Part shown: positions 16,246 through 24,632 of the stretch, piece by piece
How the letters are laid out: each line of letters starts with the position of its first letter
Position numbering within the stretch: the first letter of the stretch is position 1
Assembly (NCBI GenBank): GCA_937949945.1
Contig: CALFEQ010000075.1
Location: 1 to 64,000, forward strand
Reading direction: 5' to 3'
Origin: an uncultured Myxococcales bacterium
GTDB lineage: Bacteria; Myxococcota_A; Polyangia; Polyangiales; Polyangiaceae
Length of the DNA: 64,000 nucleotides
The notes under the pieces: generated by a model
Seen by the model: only the letters and a program-made list of their open reading frames with translations
What the model was told of the DNA's origin: nothing
The model's database searches: none
Translations under genes and position numbers: made by a program

Positions 16246-17628
16246 ATGCTCCACGACGAAGCGGCTCGCCTGCTCGCCGACGCTGCGGCGCGCGCGGCGC
16301 GGTATCTCGAGGGCCTCGACGAGCGTCCGGTCGCGCCGACGGCAGCGGCGCTCGATGCGCTCTCCGAGCTCGACGTCCCGTTGCCCGCCGGCCCGTCGGA
16401 CCCGGCCGAGACCCTCGCGCTGCTCGATCGTGTCGGCTCTCCGGCGACGGTCGCGAGCGCCGGGGGCCGCTACTTCGGGTTCGTCAACGGCGCGTGCCTG
16501 CCGGCCTCGCTCGCGGCGCACGTGCTCGCGAGCGCCTGGGATCAGAACGTCGCGCTCGCGGTCATGTCTCCGATCGCGGCGCGCCTTCGTGAGATCGTCT
16601 CGCGATGGCTCGTCGACCTGCTCGGGCTTCCGGCCGGCGCCGAGGCCATGTTCGTCGGGGGGGCGACCATCGCGAACCTCTGCGGGCTGGCCGCCGGTCG
16701 CGATCACGTGCTCGCGCGCGTCGGTTGGGACGTCGCGAACGACGGGCTCATCGGAGCTCCGCCCGTCACCGTCGTCGTCGGGGCGAGCGCGCACTCGACG
16801 ATCGCGAAGTCGCTCGCCATCATCGGCCTCGGACGCAAGCGCGTCGTCGTCGCGCCCGCGGACGAGCAAGGCCGCATCATCCCGTCCGAGCTGCCGAAGG
16901 TCGAAGGGCCGGTCATCCTCTGCGCGCAGGCGGGCGAGGTGAACACCGGCGCGTTCGATCCGTTCGACGCGCTCGTGGACTGGGCGCGCGAGCGCGACGC
17001 CTGGGTGCACGTGGACGGGGCGTTCGGCATGTGGGCCGCCGCCTCGGCCGTCCCTGCGCGGCGGCGGCTCACCGAGGGCATGGGGCGAGCCGACTCGTGG
17101 GCGACGGACGGGCACAAGTGGCTCAACGTCCCGTACGACTGCGGCATCGTCATGCTGCGCGACGCGTCTCGGCTCCGGCCGACGATGTCCGCGGTCGCCG
17201 GCTACCTCCCGTCCGGCGGCGTGCTCGAGCCGTTGCACCACACGCCGCAGTCCTCGCAGCGCGCGCGCGTGGTCGACGTCTGGGCTGCGCTGCGGACGCT
17301 CGGTCGCTCGGGCGTCGCCGAGCTCGTCGATCGCACGAGCGATCACGCCGTCCGCTTCGCCGAAGGGCTCCGCGCCGCGGGCCACGAGGTGCTGAACGAG
17401 GTCGTCATCAACCAGGTGCTCGTCCGGTTCGGCGACGACGACGACATCACCGATCGCGTCATCGATCGCGTCCAGCGCTCCGGCGAGTGCTGGTGCGGCC
17501 CGACGACGTGGCGAGGCCGGCGCGCGATGCGCATCAGCGTCTCGAGCTGGGCGACGACGAACGAAGACGTCTCGCGAAGCCTCCGCGCCATCCTCGACGC
17601 GGCCGCCCTCGAGCTCGGCCGCGCGTGA
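16246..17628 (+). CDS. PLP-dependent decarboxylase, group II (aromatic amino acid/glutamate type)
   Basis: 460 residues, normal length for group II decarboxylases. Landmarks: an N-terminal substrate segment (YFGFVNGACLPASLAAHVLA), the PLP-phosphate region (MFVGGATIANLCGLAAGRDH), the Asp that pairs with the pyridine nitrogen in VHVDGAFGMWA, and the Schiff-base lysine Lys291 in TDGHKWLNVPYDCG. Members remove CO2 from amino acids such as tyrosine, tryptophan, DOPA or glutamate, or act as aldolases; specificity cannot be read here. The start at MLHDEAARLL is chosen over longer options that overlap the previous gene. It converges with the AraC gene, stops 3 bases apart. Confidence 0.88.
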   Translation: MLHDEAARLLADAAARAARYLEGLDERPVAPTAAALDALSELDVPLPAGPSDPAETLALLDRVGSPATVASAGGRYFGFVNGACLPASLAAHVLASAWDQNVALAVMSPIAARLREIVSRWLVDLLGLPAGAEAMFVGGATIANLCGLAAGRDHVLARVGWDVANDGLIGAPPVTVVVGASAHSTIAKSLAIIGLGRKRVVVAPADEQGRIIPSELPKVEGPVILCAQAGEVNTGAFDPFDALVDWARERDAWVHVDGAFGMWAAASAVPARRRLTEGMGRADSWATDGHKWLNVPYDCGIVMLRDASRLRPTMSAVAGYLPSGGVLEPLHHTPQSSQRARVVDVWAALRTLGRSGVAELVDRTSDHAVRFAEGLRAAGHEVLNEVVINQVLVRFGDDDDITDRVIDRVQRSGECWCGPTTWRGRRAMRISVSSWATTNEDVSRSLRAILDAAALELGRA

Positions 17629-17631
17629 GGA

Positions 17632-18099
17632 TCAGGCGGCGGCTCGGAAGGACGGCCGCGCGCCCAGCGCACGGGGCGCGCGCGCGAGGCGGCGGAAGCG
17701 GCCCGGCGCGACGCCGAACATGCGCTTGAACGCCTTCGCGAACGCGAACTCGGTCGCGTAGCCGATCTCGGACGCGATCGCGGCGAGCCCGAGGTCCGTC
17801 TCGACGAGCCGCTCCTGCGCGATGCGGAGCCGATGTTCCGTGAGCCAGCGGGCAGGACCGACGCCGAGCTCGCGCGTGAAGCGGCGCGCGAACGCGGCGC
17901 GCGACAGACCGGCGACCCTCGCGAGCGCCGCCACCGTCCAGCGCCGCGACGGGCCCGCCTTCATCGCGGCGATCGCTCGCGCGACGTACGGATCGCGGGT
18001 CTCGCCGTCTCTCCCGCTGCGGCCGTCGTCGTTCGCAGCGGTGCCACGCTCGAGCGCTTCGGGAAGGATCGGAGGCCGTTCGGTCATCGTGCTCAGCAT
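17632..18099 (-). CDS. AraC-family regulator, DNA-binding domain only
   Basis: 155 residues containing little more than the AraC double HTH: first helix pair WTVAALARVAGLSRAAFARR, linker FTRELGVGPARWL, second HTH GLAAIASEIGYATEFAFAKA and the closing FKRMFGVAPGRFRR. The N-terminal 50 residues are too short for a cupin sensor, so it responds to no obvious ligand by itself. Starts at 18099 (MLSTM) or 18087 (MTERP) fit; a longer frame upstream is arginine-rich antisense of the clpP-like gene. Divergent from the ClpP-like gene, which it could regulate. Confidence 0.8.
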   Translation of the reverse strand: MLSTMTERPPILPEALERGTAANDDGRSGRDGETRDPYVARAIAAMKAGPSRRWTVAALARVAGLSRAAFARRFTRELGVGPARWLTEHRLRIAQERLVETDLGLAAIASEIGYATEFAFAKAFKRMFGVAPGRFRRLARAPRALGARPSFRAAA

Positions 18100-18242
18100 G
18101 ACGCGCCCGCGGCGCGAGGTCCATCGCCCGACGAAGATCGAGACGATCGGACATGTCGCGAGCGCCCGTCGTGAGAGATCGAGACGGGTGGACATGAACG
18201 AGCGCGTCCCGGACATGGCGCACGCTCGCCGACCGACGCATC

Positions 18243-18860
18243 GTGGTCGTGATGCCGCGAGGAGCCGAGGATCCCAGGACGACCACCGACGACCGCGCCT
18301 TCGTCGATCGCGCCGCCGACGCGCTGTTCGCGGCGCGGACCGTGCTCGTCTACGGCGAGGTCGATACACGCCTCGCCCGCGTGGTCTCGGCGCAGCTCCT
18401 CGCGCTCGCCTCGGCCGGAGACGCGCCCATTCGGATGATCGTCCACTCGCAGGGCGGGCACGTCGAGGCGGGCGACACGATCCACGACATGGTGCGCGCG
18501 ATCGCGCCACGCGTGATCATGATCGGCACCGGCTGGGTCGCGAGCGCCGGCGCCCTGATCTACGCGGCGGCGGAGAAGGAGGATCGCTACGCCCTCCCGA
18601 ACACGCGCTTCTTGCTCCACCAGCCGCTCGGAGGCACGGGCGGCCGCGCGTCCGACATCGAGATCGAGGCGACGCAGATCGTCCAGATGCGCGAGCGGCT
18701 CAACCGCATCTTCGCGCGCGCCACGGGGCAACCGTACGAGAAGATCGTGAGCGACACCGAGCGCAACTTCTGGATGAACGCGAAGGAGGCGTGCGCCTAC
18801 GGCCTCGTGCATCGAATCGTCGAGCGGCTGGCGGACGTCCCGGATCCGTCGAAGGGCTGA
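18243..18860 (+). CDS. ClpP-like serine protease subunit
   Basis: 205 residues with the complete ClpP triad: Ser101 (GWVASAGALIYAAA), His126 (RFLLHQPLGG) and Asp171 (DTERNFWMNA). Other matches are HSQGGHVEAGDTIHDM for the GGxV substrate strand and the IEIEATQIVQMRERLN handle. It stands alone, without clpX or tig beside it, so it is more likely an additional paralogue than the housekeeping subunit. It would form ring-shaped tetradecamers with Clp ATPases in the cytoplasm. N-terminus is longer than usual by about ten residues. Confidence 0.88.
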   Translation: MVVMPRGAEDPRTTTDDRAFVDRAADALFAARTVLVYGEVDTRLARVVSAQLLALASAGDAPIRMIVHSQGGHVEAGDTIHDMVRAIAPRVIMIGTGWVASAGALIYAAAEKEDRYALPNTRFLLHQPLGGTGGRASDIEIEATQIVQMRERLNRIFARATGQPYEKIVSDTERNFWMNAKEACAYGLVHRIVERLADVPDPSKG

Positions 18861-19103
18861 GCCGCTCCTCGCGTCGAGCGCGCGCTCTACGCGCCATGCT
18901 TTGATCACGCCATTTGCGCGAGCAGGTGTCGGCACGAGACGTGCGCTCGGTCGCTGCGCTCCCGATCCTGCGTCCCTTTGGCCGAGGCGGGGCGTTCTTC
19001 ATCTCCGCCCATGCGGCCAGGCGGACGGGGTGGCGCAAGCCGCGAGAAGGTCTCGTCCGCGCCTTGGCTCGAGCATGGAACGAGAGCTGCGAGCTCGTTG
19101 CAC

Positions 19104-20954
19104 ATGGAGGGGACACGACACCTTCGAGCGGGTCGACTCGTTCCGGCGCTCGTTGCCCTCTGGGCGATCGCAGGCACCGAGGCGTGCCACCGGCGCGGCA
19201 ACGAGAGCGCGCCGGACGGCGCGTCGAGAGACGCTCCGGCGTCGAGGCCCGAAGCGCCGGAGACGGCGGGACCGACCTCCGCGCTCCCGGCGGACGACGA
19301 TGCTCCGGAGCGCGAGGCTCCGATCGTCGAGCCGGCCGAGCTCGATGCGGCCGACGTGGACGTGACGTCGCTCGTTCGGGTCGCGGACGAGCGGAGGCCG
19401 ATCTCGCCGCTCATCTACGGCATGAACTCGATGCGCGCCGAGCGCGAGGACCCTCGCGCGATGGCGGGCGTGACGTTCGTGCGCCGGGGCGGCGATCGGT
19501 GCAACACCTACAACTGGGAGACGAACGTCTCGACCGGATCGATCGAGACGGGGGTCACGAGCGACCTGTTCCTCGCGTCGGACCTCGAAAACCCGAGCGC
19601 ACCGGGCGAGCTCGATCGCGTCCTCATCGCGCGAAACCGCGCCGCCGGCCGCGGCACGATGATCCCGTTCGTGCTGAACGACTACGTCGCGGGGCCCACC
19701 GCGACCGAGATCCCGTACACGACGCCGGGCTGGGACATCGACTTCTACTTCCGTCGGGTCGAGCTCGTGAAGCCGACGCCGTTCGCGGCCACGCCCGATC
19801 TCTCCGACGGCGTCGTGTACACGGACGAGCACCTCCACTTCTTGCAGACGCGGTTCGCGGAAGACATCTTCGCGCCGGGGCCGCTCCAGGTCATGGTCGG
19901 CACGGACAACGAGCCCGACCTCTACGACTACAACTTCCCGATGCTCCAGCGCGGCACCGGCGCCCCGCTCTTCGCCTCGAACGGTGTGCAGATCGGGCGC
20001 CGCGTCACCGGCACCGAGTTCACGGCGAGGTTCATCAAGTTCGCCAAGCGCGTGAAGGAGCTCGCGCCGACGGCCCCCATCGTCGGTCCGGATCACTACC
20101 ACTACGACGGCTGGACCACGTGGCAGGACTCGATGCACGAGTACAGCGACGACGGGCGCTGGTTCATGGACGACTTCCTCGAGGCCGTGCGTGCCGCGAG
20201 CGAGGCGGCAGGCAAACGGCTCCTCGATACGTGGGACTTCCACTGGTACCCGCAGCGCGTGTTCCGGGGCACGTTCACGTGGGCGCTCGATCATGATCGA
20301 CGGCCCATGACCGACGAGGAGATCGAGGCGGTCCTGCAGGGCCCGCGGAGCTACTGGGACCCGGAGTACGACGAGCATTCCTGGGTCACCGACGATCATC
20401 TGCACGGTCCTGCGTACATCGTGAAGCGGCTGCAGGAACGCATCGCGGCGGGCTATCCCGGGACCGAGATCGGCGTCACCGAGTACTTCCCGGGCGGATG
20501 TGGGCACGTTTCGAGCGGCCTCGCGACGGCGGACACGCTCGGTGTCTTCGGGCGCTTGGGCGTCCACATCGCCGCGATGTGGCCCCACACTTGCGACCTC
20601 CGCTACGCGTTCGGAGCATTCGAGCTCATGCGCAATGCGGACGGGCAGGGGCGCGCGTTCGCGGGCACGAGCGTCCGTGTCGACCATCCGGAGAAGGCGG
20701 AGTCGAGCGTCTGGGCGGCGAGCGACGGCGCCGATCGGGTCACCGTGCTCGTCGTGAACAAGACGAGAGCGCCTCGTCGCTTCGGCCTCCGCATCGCCGG
20801 CGCGCATCTGCTCGAGGAGGTCACCGTCTTCCGCATCGACGCCGACCACCCGAGCCCGATCGTCGCTGCACGGGAGAAGCTGTCGCGCACGAACGCCTAC
20901 GTGCACGCGTTGCCCGCGCTGAGCGCCGCGGTCTTCGACTTTCGGGCGCGCTGA
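19104..20954 (+). CDS. Glycoside hydrolase family 44-like lipoprotein (endoglucanase/xyloglucanase type)
   Basis: 616 residues. A signal peptide with GTEAC lipobox leads to an acidic/proline tether, then a GH44 catalytic domain: PLIYGMNSMRAE, the signature VRRGGDRCNTYNWETNVSTG, acid/base Glu270 in GTDNEPD and nucleophile Glu460 in IGVTEYFPGG. A small beta-sandwich with VTVLVVNKTRAPRRFGLRI closes the protein, as in known GH44 enzymes. The family cleaves beta-1,4-glucan, xyloglucan or mixed-linkage glucans. The lipid anchor suggests cell-surface display. No other cellulose-degrading genes or cellulose-binding module adjoin it. Confidence 0.85.
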   Translation: MEGTRHLRAGRLVPALVALWAIAGTEACHRRGNESAPDGASRDAPASRPEAPETAGPTSALPADDDAPEREAPIVEPAELDAADVDVTSLVRVADERRPISPLIYGMNSMRAEREDPRAMAGVTFVRRGGDRCNTYNWETNVSTGSIETGVTSDLFLASDLENPSAPGELDRVLIARNRAAGRGTMIPFVLNDYVAGPTATEIPYTTPGWDIDFYFRRVELVKPTPFAATPDLSDGVVYTDEHLHFLQTRFAEDIFAPGPLQVMVGTDNEPDLYDYNFPMLQRGTGAPLFASNGVQIGRRVTGTEFTARFIKFAKRVKELAPTAPIVGPDHYHYDGWTTWQDSMHEYSDDGRWFMDDFLEAVRAASEAAGKRLLDTWDFHWYPQRVFRGTFTWALDHDRRPMTDEEIEAVLQGPRSYWDPEYDEHSWVTDDHLHGPAYIVKRLQERIAAGYPGTEIGVTEYFPGGCGHVSSGLATADTLGVFGRLGVHIAAMWPHTCDLRYAFGAFELMRNADGQGRAFAGTSVRVDHPEKAESSVWAASDGADRVTVLVVNKTRAPRRFGLRIAGAHLLEEVTVFRIDADHPSPIVAAREKLSRTNAYVHALPALSAAVFDFRAR

Positions 20955-21004
20955 CGCCCTGCACGCGGCGAGCCGTCGCGTCGAACGACCTCGAGCCGGC
21001 TCCG

Positions 21005-21205
21005 ATGCAGGCGCCTTCGTCTCCTGCAGTGGACACTCGAGCACTGGAGAGGACGCCTCGGCGCGAAGGACGATCGCCTTTCTCGCGCGTCAGGGAGCAG
21101 CGCGACGAGCTCTGGGAGCACGAAGGAGACACCCTCATCGTCGCCTTCCGGACGAGCGTGCCGAACGTCTTCCGGTACCTGTGGCGCCTGGCTTGGACCC
21201 GCTAG
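21005..21205 (+). CDS. Small hypothetical protein or gene remnant (66 aa)
   Basis: The second half has clear codon bias and a natural sequence (QRDELWEHEGDTLIVAF, NVFRYLWRLAWTR); the first half does not. It may be the last 40 codons of an older gene. Its TAG stop overlaps the TAG of the convergent lipoprotein gene (shared CTAG). No family recognised. Confidence 0.35.
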   Translation: MQAPSSPAVDTRALERTPRREGRSPFSRVREQRDELWEHEGDTLIVAFRTSVPNVFRYLWRLAWTR

Positions 21206-21879
21206 TTCACCGGCACGCTGCAGATGACGGAGCAATCCGAGCAGTAGTTCGTCCTGCCGCCGCGATCGAGGCACGCGTCCGTGACCGGGTCGGCGATCGC
21301 GGGGCACGCCATGCCGGAGGGGAGCGGACGGCACCGCGTGAAGCCGGAGAAGTCGTATCCCGAGATCGCGTTGCCGCCACCGCCGCCACCGCCGCCGCCT
21401 GCGTCGAGCGAGTCCGACTGCTCGAACGCGAGCGTGCACGGCCCGCCGATGAAGCCGAAGAGGCCGATCTCGCGGACGGTCGCGCCGGCGCCGCCGTTGA
21501 CCGAGTAGTACGACGCCACGATGCCGCCGGGCTCGACCTGCGGACCGCGAACGAGCACCGCGTGGATCGGGAGCCGCTGGCCGGTATGGAGCGAGGTCCC
21601 GAAGAGAGACATCTGCGTGATCTGCGCGTTGCAGGCGGCCGGCCAGGACATCCGCAGGAAGCGTCCGCGAACGGGGCGAAGCGTCAGGTGCGGCGTCTGG
21701 AGCGTGTTGATGTAGCCGGCCGACGGGACGTTGACGTTGAGGATGTTCTGCCAGCTCGTGATCGCCTGCTCGGAAGACTCGGCGGCGTCCGCCTCGTCGT
21801 CGGTGGGCGCCGCGCAGCCGACCGCGGCGAAGGTGACGAGGGAGAGAGCGGCAGCAGCGAAGAACGAAGAAGCCTTCAT
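21202..21879 (-). CDS. Secreted lipoprotein of unknown function
   Basis: 225 residues. Lipobox FAAVGCAAP follows a clean hydrophobic signal, with an acidic tether (TDDEADAAESSEQ). The mature part is beta-rich (TLRPVRGRFLRMSW, GIVASYYSVNGGAGATVREI), a nine-glycine linker follows, and the C-terminus has four cysteines in a spaced cluster (CLDRGGRTNYCSDCSVIC). It contains no known catalytic motif. The ATG at 21879 fits the signal peptide; the frame upstream is unrelated. Its promoter should lie in the 227-base gap that also holds the terminator of the preceding minus-strand gene. Confidence 0.8.
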   Translation of the reverse strand: MKASSFFAAAALSLVTFAAVGCAAPTDDEADAAESSEQAITSWQNILNVNVPSAGYINTLQTPHLTLRPVRGRFLRMSWPAACNAQITQMSLFGTSLHTGQRLPIHAVLVRGPQVEPGGIVASYYSVNGGAGATVREIGLFGFIGGPCTLAFEQSDSLDAGGGGGGGGGNAISGYDFSGFTRCRPLPSGMACPAIADPVTDACLDRGGRTNYCSDCSVICSVPVN

Positions 21880-22005
21880 GTTCACCCTTGCACGTGTTGC
21901 AGAAGCCACATGTAAACGGTCGTGTTTCCAAGTAGCACCCGTCCACGGGCGTGCAAGGAAAAGTGGGAACATGTGTGTTTTTATGCCGCGACGACGAAAG
22001 AATGC

Positions 22006-22033
22006 GGGGAACGAGCATCGGCGCTCGTTCCCC
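22006..22033 (-). terminator. Strong intrinsic terminator-like hairpin
   Basis: GGGGAACGAGC and GCTCGTTCCCC form a perfect 11-base stem around the 6-base loop ATCGGC, 74 bases after the stop of the minus-strand MYXO-CTERM gene. On the minus strand it is followed by CATTCTTTCG, a modest T-rich tail. It should insulate that gene from the lipoprotein gene downstream on the same strand. Confidence 0.55.
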
Positions 22034-22106
22034 GATTCCCGGTTGCCTGCGGCTCGCTGGCAGCAATCGAACGACGAAGCGGTTTGGCGTGGGAACGCAC
22101 GCCGAC

Positions 22107-23246
22107 TCACGCCCGTCGACGACGGACGAGGGCGAGCACACATCCGAAGGCGAGGGCGATCGTGCCGAGGTCGGCCGCGCCGGTGCCCGACGCGTTGCAG
22201 CCGCCTTCGTCCGGGGACGGAGAGCCGTCGTCGACTGCCGGCGCCGTGGGCGCGTCGTCCGAGCCTTCGCCCGATGCCGACGGCGGTGCGTTCGGGGCTG
22301 CAGGAGAGGCGCCCGCGTCCGGCGAAGACGCGTCGGCTTCGGACCCGCCCGGCTCCGGCACGCTGCCGTCGCTCCCGGCGTCGGCCTCGTCCTCCGGCGG
22401 CTCGGGCGGGCCGGCGATGACGAGCGTGAACGACTCCGTGACGGGCGGGTCGACGCCGTTGCTCGCCTGGACCGTGATCGGGAAAGAGCCTTGCTCGGTC
22501 GGCGTTCCGGAGAGCACGCCCGCCGGCGAGAGCGTGAGCCCCGCGGGCAAGCCGGTCGGCCGGAACGTGACGAGCGGCGTGCCGCTCGCGGTGAACGTGT
22601 GCACGTAGCTCGTGCCGATCGTGCCGGGGGGCGGCGGCGGGCTCGTGAACGCGGGCGGTCCGGCCTGGACGCTCGGCCCGAAGTAGACGTCGTCGACGTA
22701 CGCGGTGAGCGGCCCGGGGGCGGAGGCGGGGTTGTTGACGTTCAGGTAGAGGCGTGCGGACTTGGCGCCGTCGGGCGCGACCTCGCCGAGCGAGCGAAGC
22801 CCCTGCCAAGTCTCCGTCTCCGTCATGTTCGCGTACGCCGAGTTGCCAATGCCGAGCTGGCTGCCGGTGCAGTTCGCGCTCGCATACCAAGAGACGAAGA
22901 GACCGACGCCGCCCGTGGTGGCCTGGCCGTCCGGCAAAAAGACGCGCAGCGCGAGGTCGTAGCTCTCACCGGCGGTGATGTCCGTGACGCACCGGATGGC
23001 GCCCGAGTTGAGCCCCACCTTCGTGTTCGTGATCGAGAGCGAGCCCGAGATGGCGACGTTGGACGCGTCGTTCGCGCTCCACTCGGTCGTGATGTCGGCG
23101 AACGGCGAGAAGCCGTTCGCGTTCTCGTCGAAGTGCGGATTGTCGAAGAGGTTCGCAGCGAGCGCCTCGGCGGGCACGAGGATGCTCGTGACGAGGGTGG
23201 TGAGGGCGAGGCTGTAGGACCGGAGCTTCGAGGGCAGCGTCTTCAT
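22107..23246 (-). CDS. MYXO-CTERM surface protein with putative Ig domain, copy A
   Basis: 379 residues. Signal peptide ending AEALAA, then a carbohydrate-binding-like jelly roll (NLFDNPHFDENANGFSPF onward to VYFGPSV), a He_PIG-type Ig domain (TFRPTGLPAGLTLSPAGVLS, GTPTEQGSFPITV), a Pro/Asp/Ser-rich linker, and a MYXO-CTERM-like tail: GGC, one hydrophobic helix, RRRR. Myxobacterial proteins with this tail are exported and sorted to the cell surface by cleavage near the Cys. It is almost identical to the gene at 24623-25786; differences are confined to the two ends. Ligand unknown. Confidence 0.82.
   Translation of the reverse strand: MKTLPSKLRSYSLALTTLVTSILVPAEALAANLFDNPHFDENANGFSPFADITTEWSANDASNVAISGSLSITNTKVGLNSGAIRCVTDITAGESYDLALRVFLPDGQATTGGVGLFVSWYASANCTGSQLGIGNSAYANMTETETWQGLRSLGEVAPDGAKSARLYLNVNNPASAPGPLTAYVDDVYFGPSVQAGPPAFTSPPPPPGTIGTSYVHTFTASGTPLVTFRPTGLPAGLTLSPAGVLSGTPTEQGSFPITVQASNGVDPPVTESFTLVIAGPPEPPEDEADAGSDGSVPEPGGSEADASSPDAGASPAAPNAPPSASGEGSDDAPTAPAVDDGSPSPDEGGCNASGTGAADLGTIALAFGCVLALVRRRRA
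22130..23246 (-). repeat. Direct duplication, copy A
   Basis: About 1.1 kb that matches 24667-25786 at a constant offset of 2540 bases. Between roughly 22242 and 23213 I could see no difference between the copies; outside this core single-base changes appear and the signal-peptide region and upstream sequence diverge to weak similarity. Confidence 0.85.
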
Positions 23247-23322
23247 GTTCGTCGACCGCCCTCGAGCAGCGGGCGTGCCAGGCGAAAGTTTCGTGATTTC
23301 GATGCGTAATGCTACTGTTCGG

Positions 23323-23334
23323 CGTGCGCGCACG
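23323..23334. promoter_or_regulatory. CGTGCGCGCACG palindrome upstream of copy A
   Basis: A perfect 12-base palindrome 77 bases before the start codon of copy A. The same palindrome sits 79 bases before the start of copy B (25865-25876), in flanks that have otherwise drifted, which suggests a shared regulator site. GC-rich palindromes do arise by chance in this genome. Confidence 0.35.
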
Positions 23335-23453
23335 CGGCTCGGTTCCAGCTCCCGTTCGTGACGCCCCGCGTCTGGCGCGAGCCACCTTGATGCGGTCGGC
23401 GCGCGCGGGACGAATTCGAGCAACTCGGCGGCGCGGCGGCCGATGTGCCCGTC

Positions 23454-24095
23454 ATGACGGAACGCTGCACGAGCGCGGGTGCTCGCCCGCGTGCGTACTC
23501 CATCGAAGAACGCTCCTGCGAGCCGACCGCCGAGCAGGTCGCGGCGCAGCAGCTCCACCGCGAGCAGGCAGCCGAGCGCGAGGCGGAGGCTCGCCGGAAC
23601 GAGTACTACGAGAACGGAGGCGACGAGGGCGGGATGTGTTGGCGCGCGACCTCCGATGCTCGAAGCTGGTCGCCGATGCTCGCGGACGATCCCGCACTGA
23701 AGGACTCGCGCAGGACTGCGGCCATCGACAGGCCCATCGAGAAAGACCCGTACGGCAACGCGATCATCGGCGCGATCGCCGGCGGAATGGTGCGGGGCGT
23801 CGGCGCCGCGGCGGCGGAGGCGCTCGCTCCGAGCGCGGGAGTGAAGCCGATCGTCCAGCACATCGCGACGGAGACGGCGAAGGGCGTCGTGAAAGGCGTC
23901 GCGAAGGAGGCGGTGAAGTCGACGCTGTCGGTCGGACCGGAGGAGGAGGTGCCGAAGCCCGACGGCGGAGACGTCGCACGACCCGACGCGACGACCCCGC
24001 CGGGTCGGAGTGGCGCGAACGCGACGTGCGAGCCGATCCGCGAGCCGAATCAATCCCTCGCGCCGACGTATTCGCCGCTGGTGATTCGAGGCTGA
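23454..24095 (+). CDS. Hypothetical protein with glycine-zipper-like segment
   Basis: 213 residues, no family recognised. The first half is charged and glutamine/arginine-rich (AAQQLHREQAAEREAEARRN) with an acidic CW patch; the middle has a small-residue stretch, NAIIGAIAGGMVRGVGAAAA, of the glycine-zipper kind that can insert in membranes or pack helices; the C-terminus is low in complexity. A GTG 9 bases earlier is an alternative start. The next gene begins directly after its stop (TGAATG), so the two form an operon lying inside the duplicated pair. Confidence 0.6.
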   Translation: MTERCTSAGARPRAYSIEERSCEPTAEQVAAQQLHREQAAEREAEARRNEYYENGGDEGGMCWRATSDARSWSPMLADDPALKDSRRTAAIDRPIEKDPYGNAIIGAIAGGMVRGVGAAAAEALAPSAGVKPIVQHIATETAKGVVKGVAKEAVKSTLSVGPEEEVPKPDGGDVARPDATTPPGRSGANATCEPIREPNQSLAPTYSPLVIRG

Positions 24096-24632
24096 ATGCT
24101 GCTGGACCTCGTCTTCGACGCAGCTCTTCGCATGGTGGCGGCGCTCGTCGGCGGCCGTGTCGAAAAGGCGTTTCGCGAGCCACCCGTCGCGCCGCCCGAT
24201 CCTCGACGCCTGCACGCCGCGCGGGGGGCGTACCAGCGATGGGCCGAGCGGCGAGGCCTGCGGCGAGACGACGGCGAGCGTGGCTTCCGCGGAATGCTCG
24301 GGCGTCACTCGGTCGTCGTCCGTCCGGGGCTCGATGGGAGCGCGCCCATCGGCGTGGAGGTCGAGATCGCGATTGCGCACGGAGCCTCGCGGCAAGTGCT
24401 CCTCACGCCTTCGAACCGAGGCGAAGGCCCGCTCGAGAGCGCGCTCGCGACGTGCTTCGACGATCACGAGCTCGAGAGCGCGCTCCGCTCCATCGCCGTC
24501 ACTTCGAGCGGCCTGCGCCTCCGCTTCGCCGCGTTGAGTCTGCCGGCTGTCGTCGAACTCGGCGTGACACGTGCGATCGAGGCGATCGCGGAGAGCGCGA
24601 CGAAGAGCATGGGGGCGGGGCCTTATCGTTGA
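24096..24632 (+). CDS. Hypothetical cytoplasmic protein
   Basis: 178 residues, unrecognised. It looks like a compact alpha/beta protein: AYQRWAERRGLRRDDGERGF, FRGMLGRHSVVVRPGLDG, VEVEIAIAHGASRQVLLTP, then LRLRFAALSLPAVVELG. No catalytic motif seen. It begins at the base after the stop of the preceding gene, so the two are very likely translated together. Its last 10 bases overlap the 3' end of the convergent MYXO-CTERM copy B. Confidence 0.6.
   Translation: MLLDLVFDAALRMVAALVGGRVEKAFREPPVAPPDPRRLHAARGAYQRWAERRGLRRDDGERGFRGMLGRHSVVVRPGLDGSAPIGVEVEIAIAHGASRQVLLTPSNRGEGPLESALATCFDDHELESALRSIAVTSSGLRLRFAALSLPAVVELGVTRAIEAIAESATKSMGAGPYR

Noticed and set aside
21400..21430. Gly-codon repeat (GCC/GCCGCC tract) as a microsatellite of interest
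   Set aside because: It simply encodes the nine-glycine linker of the lipoprotein at 21202-21879 and is in frame.
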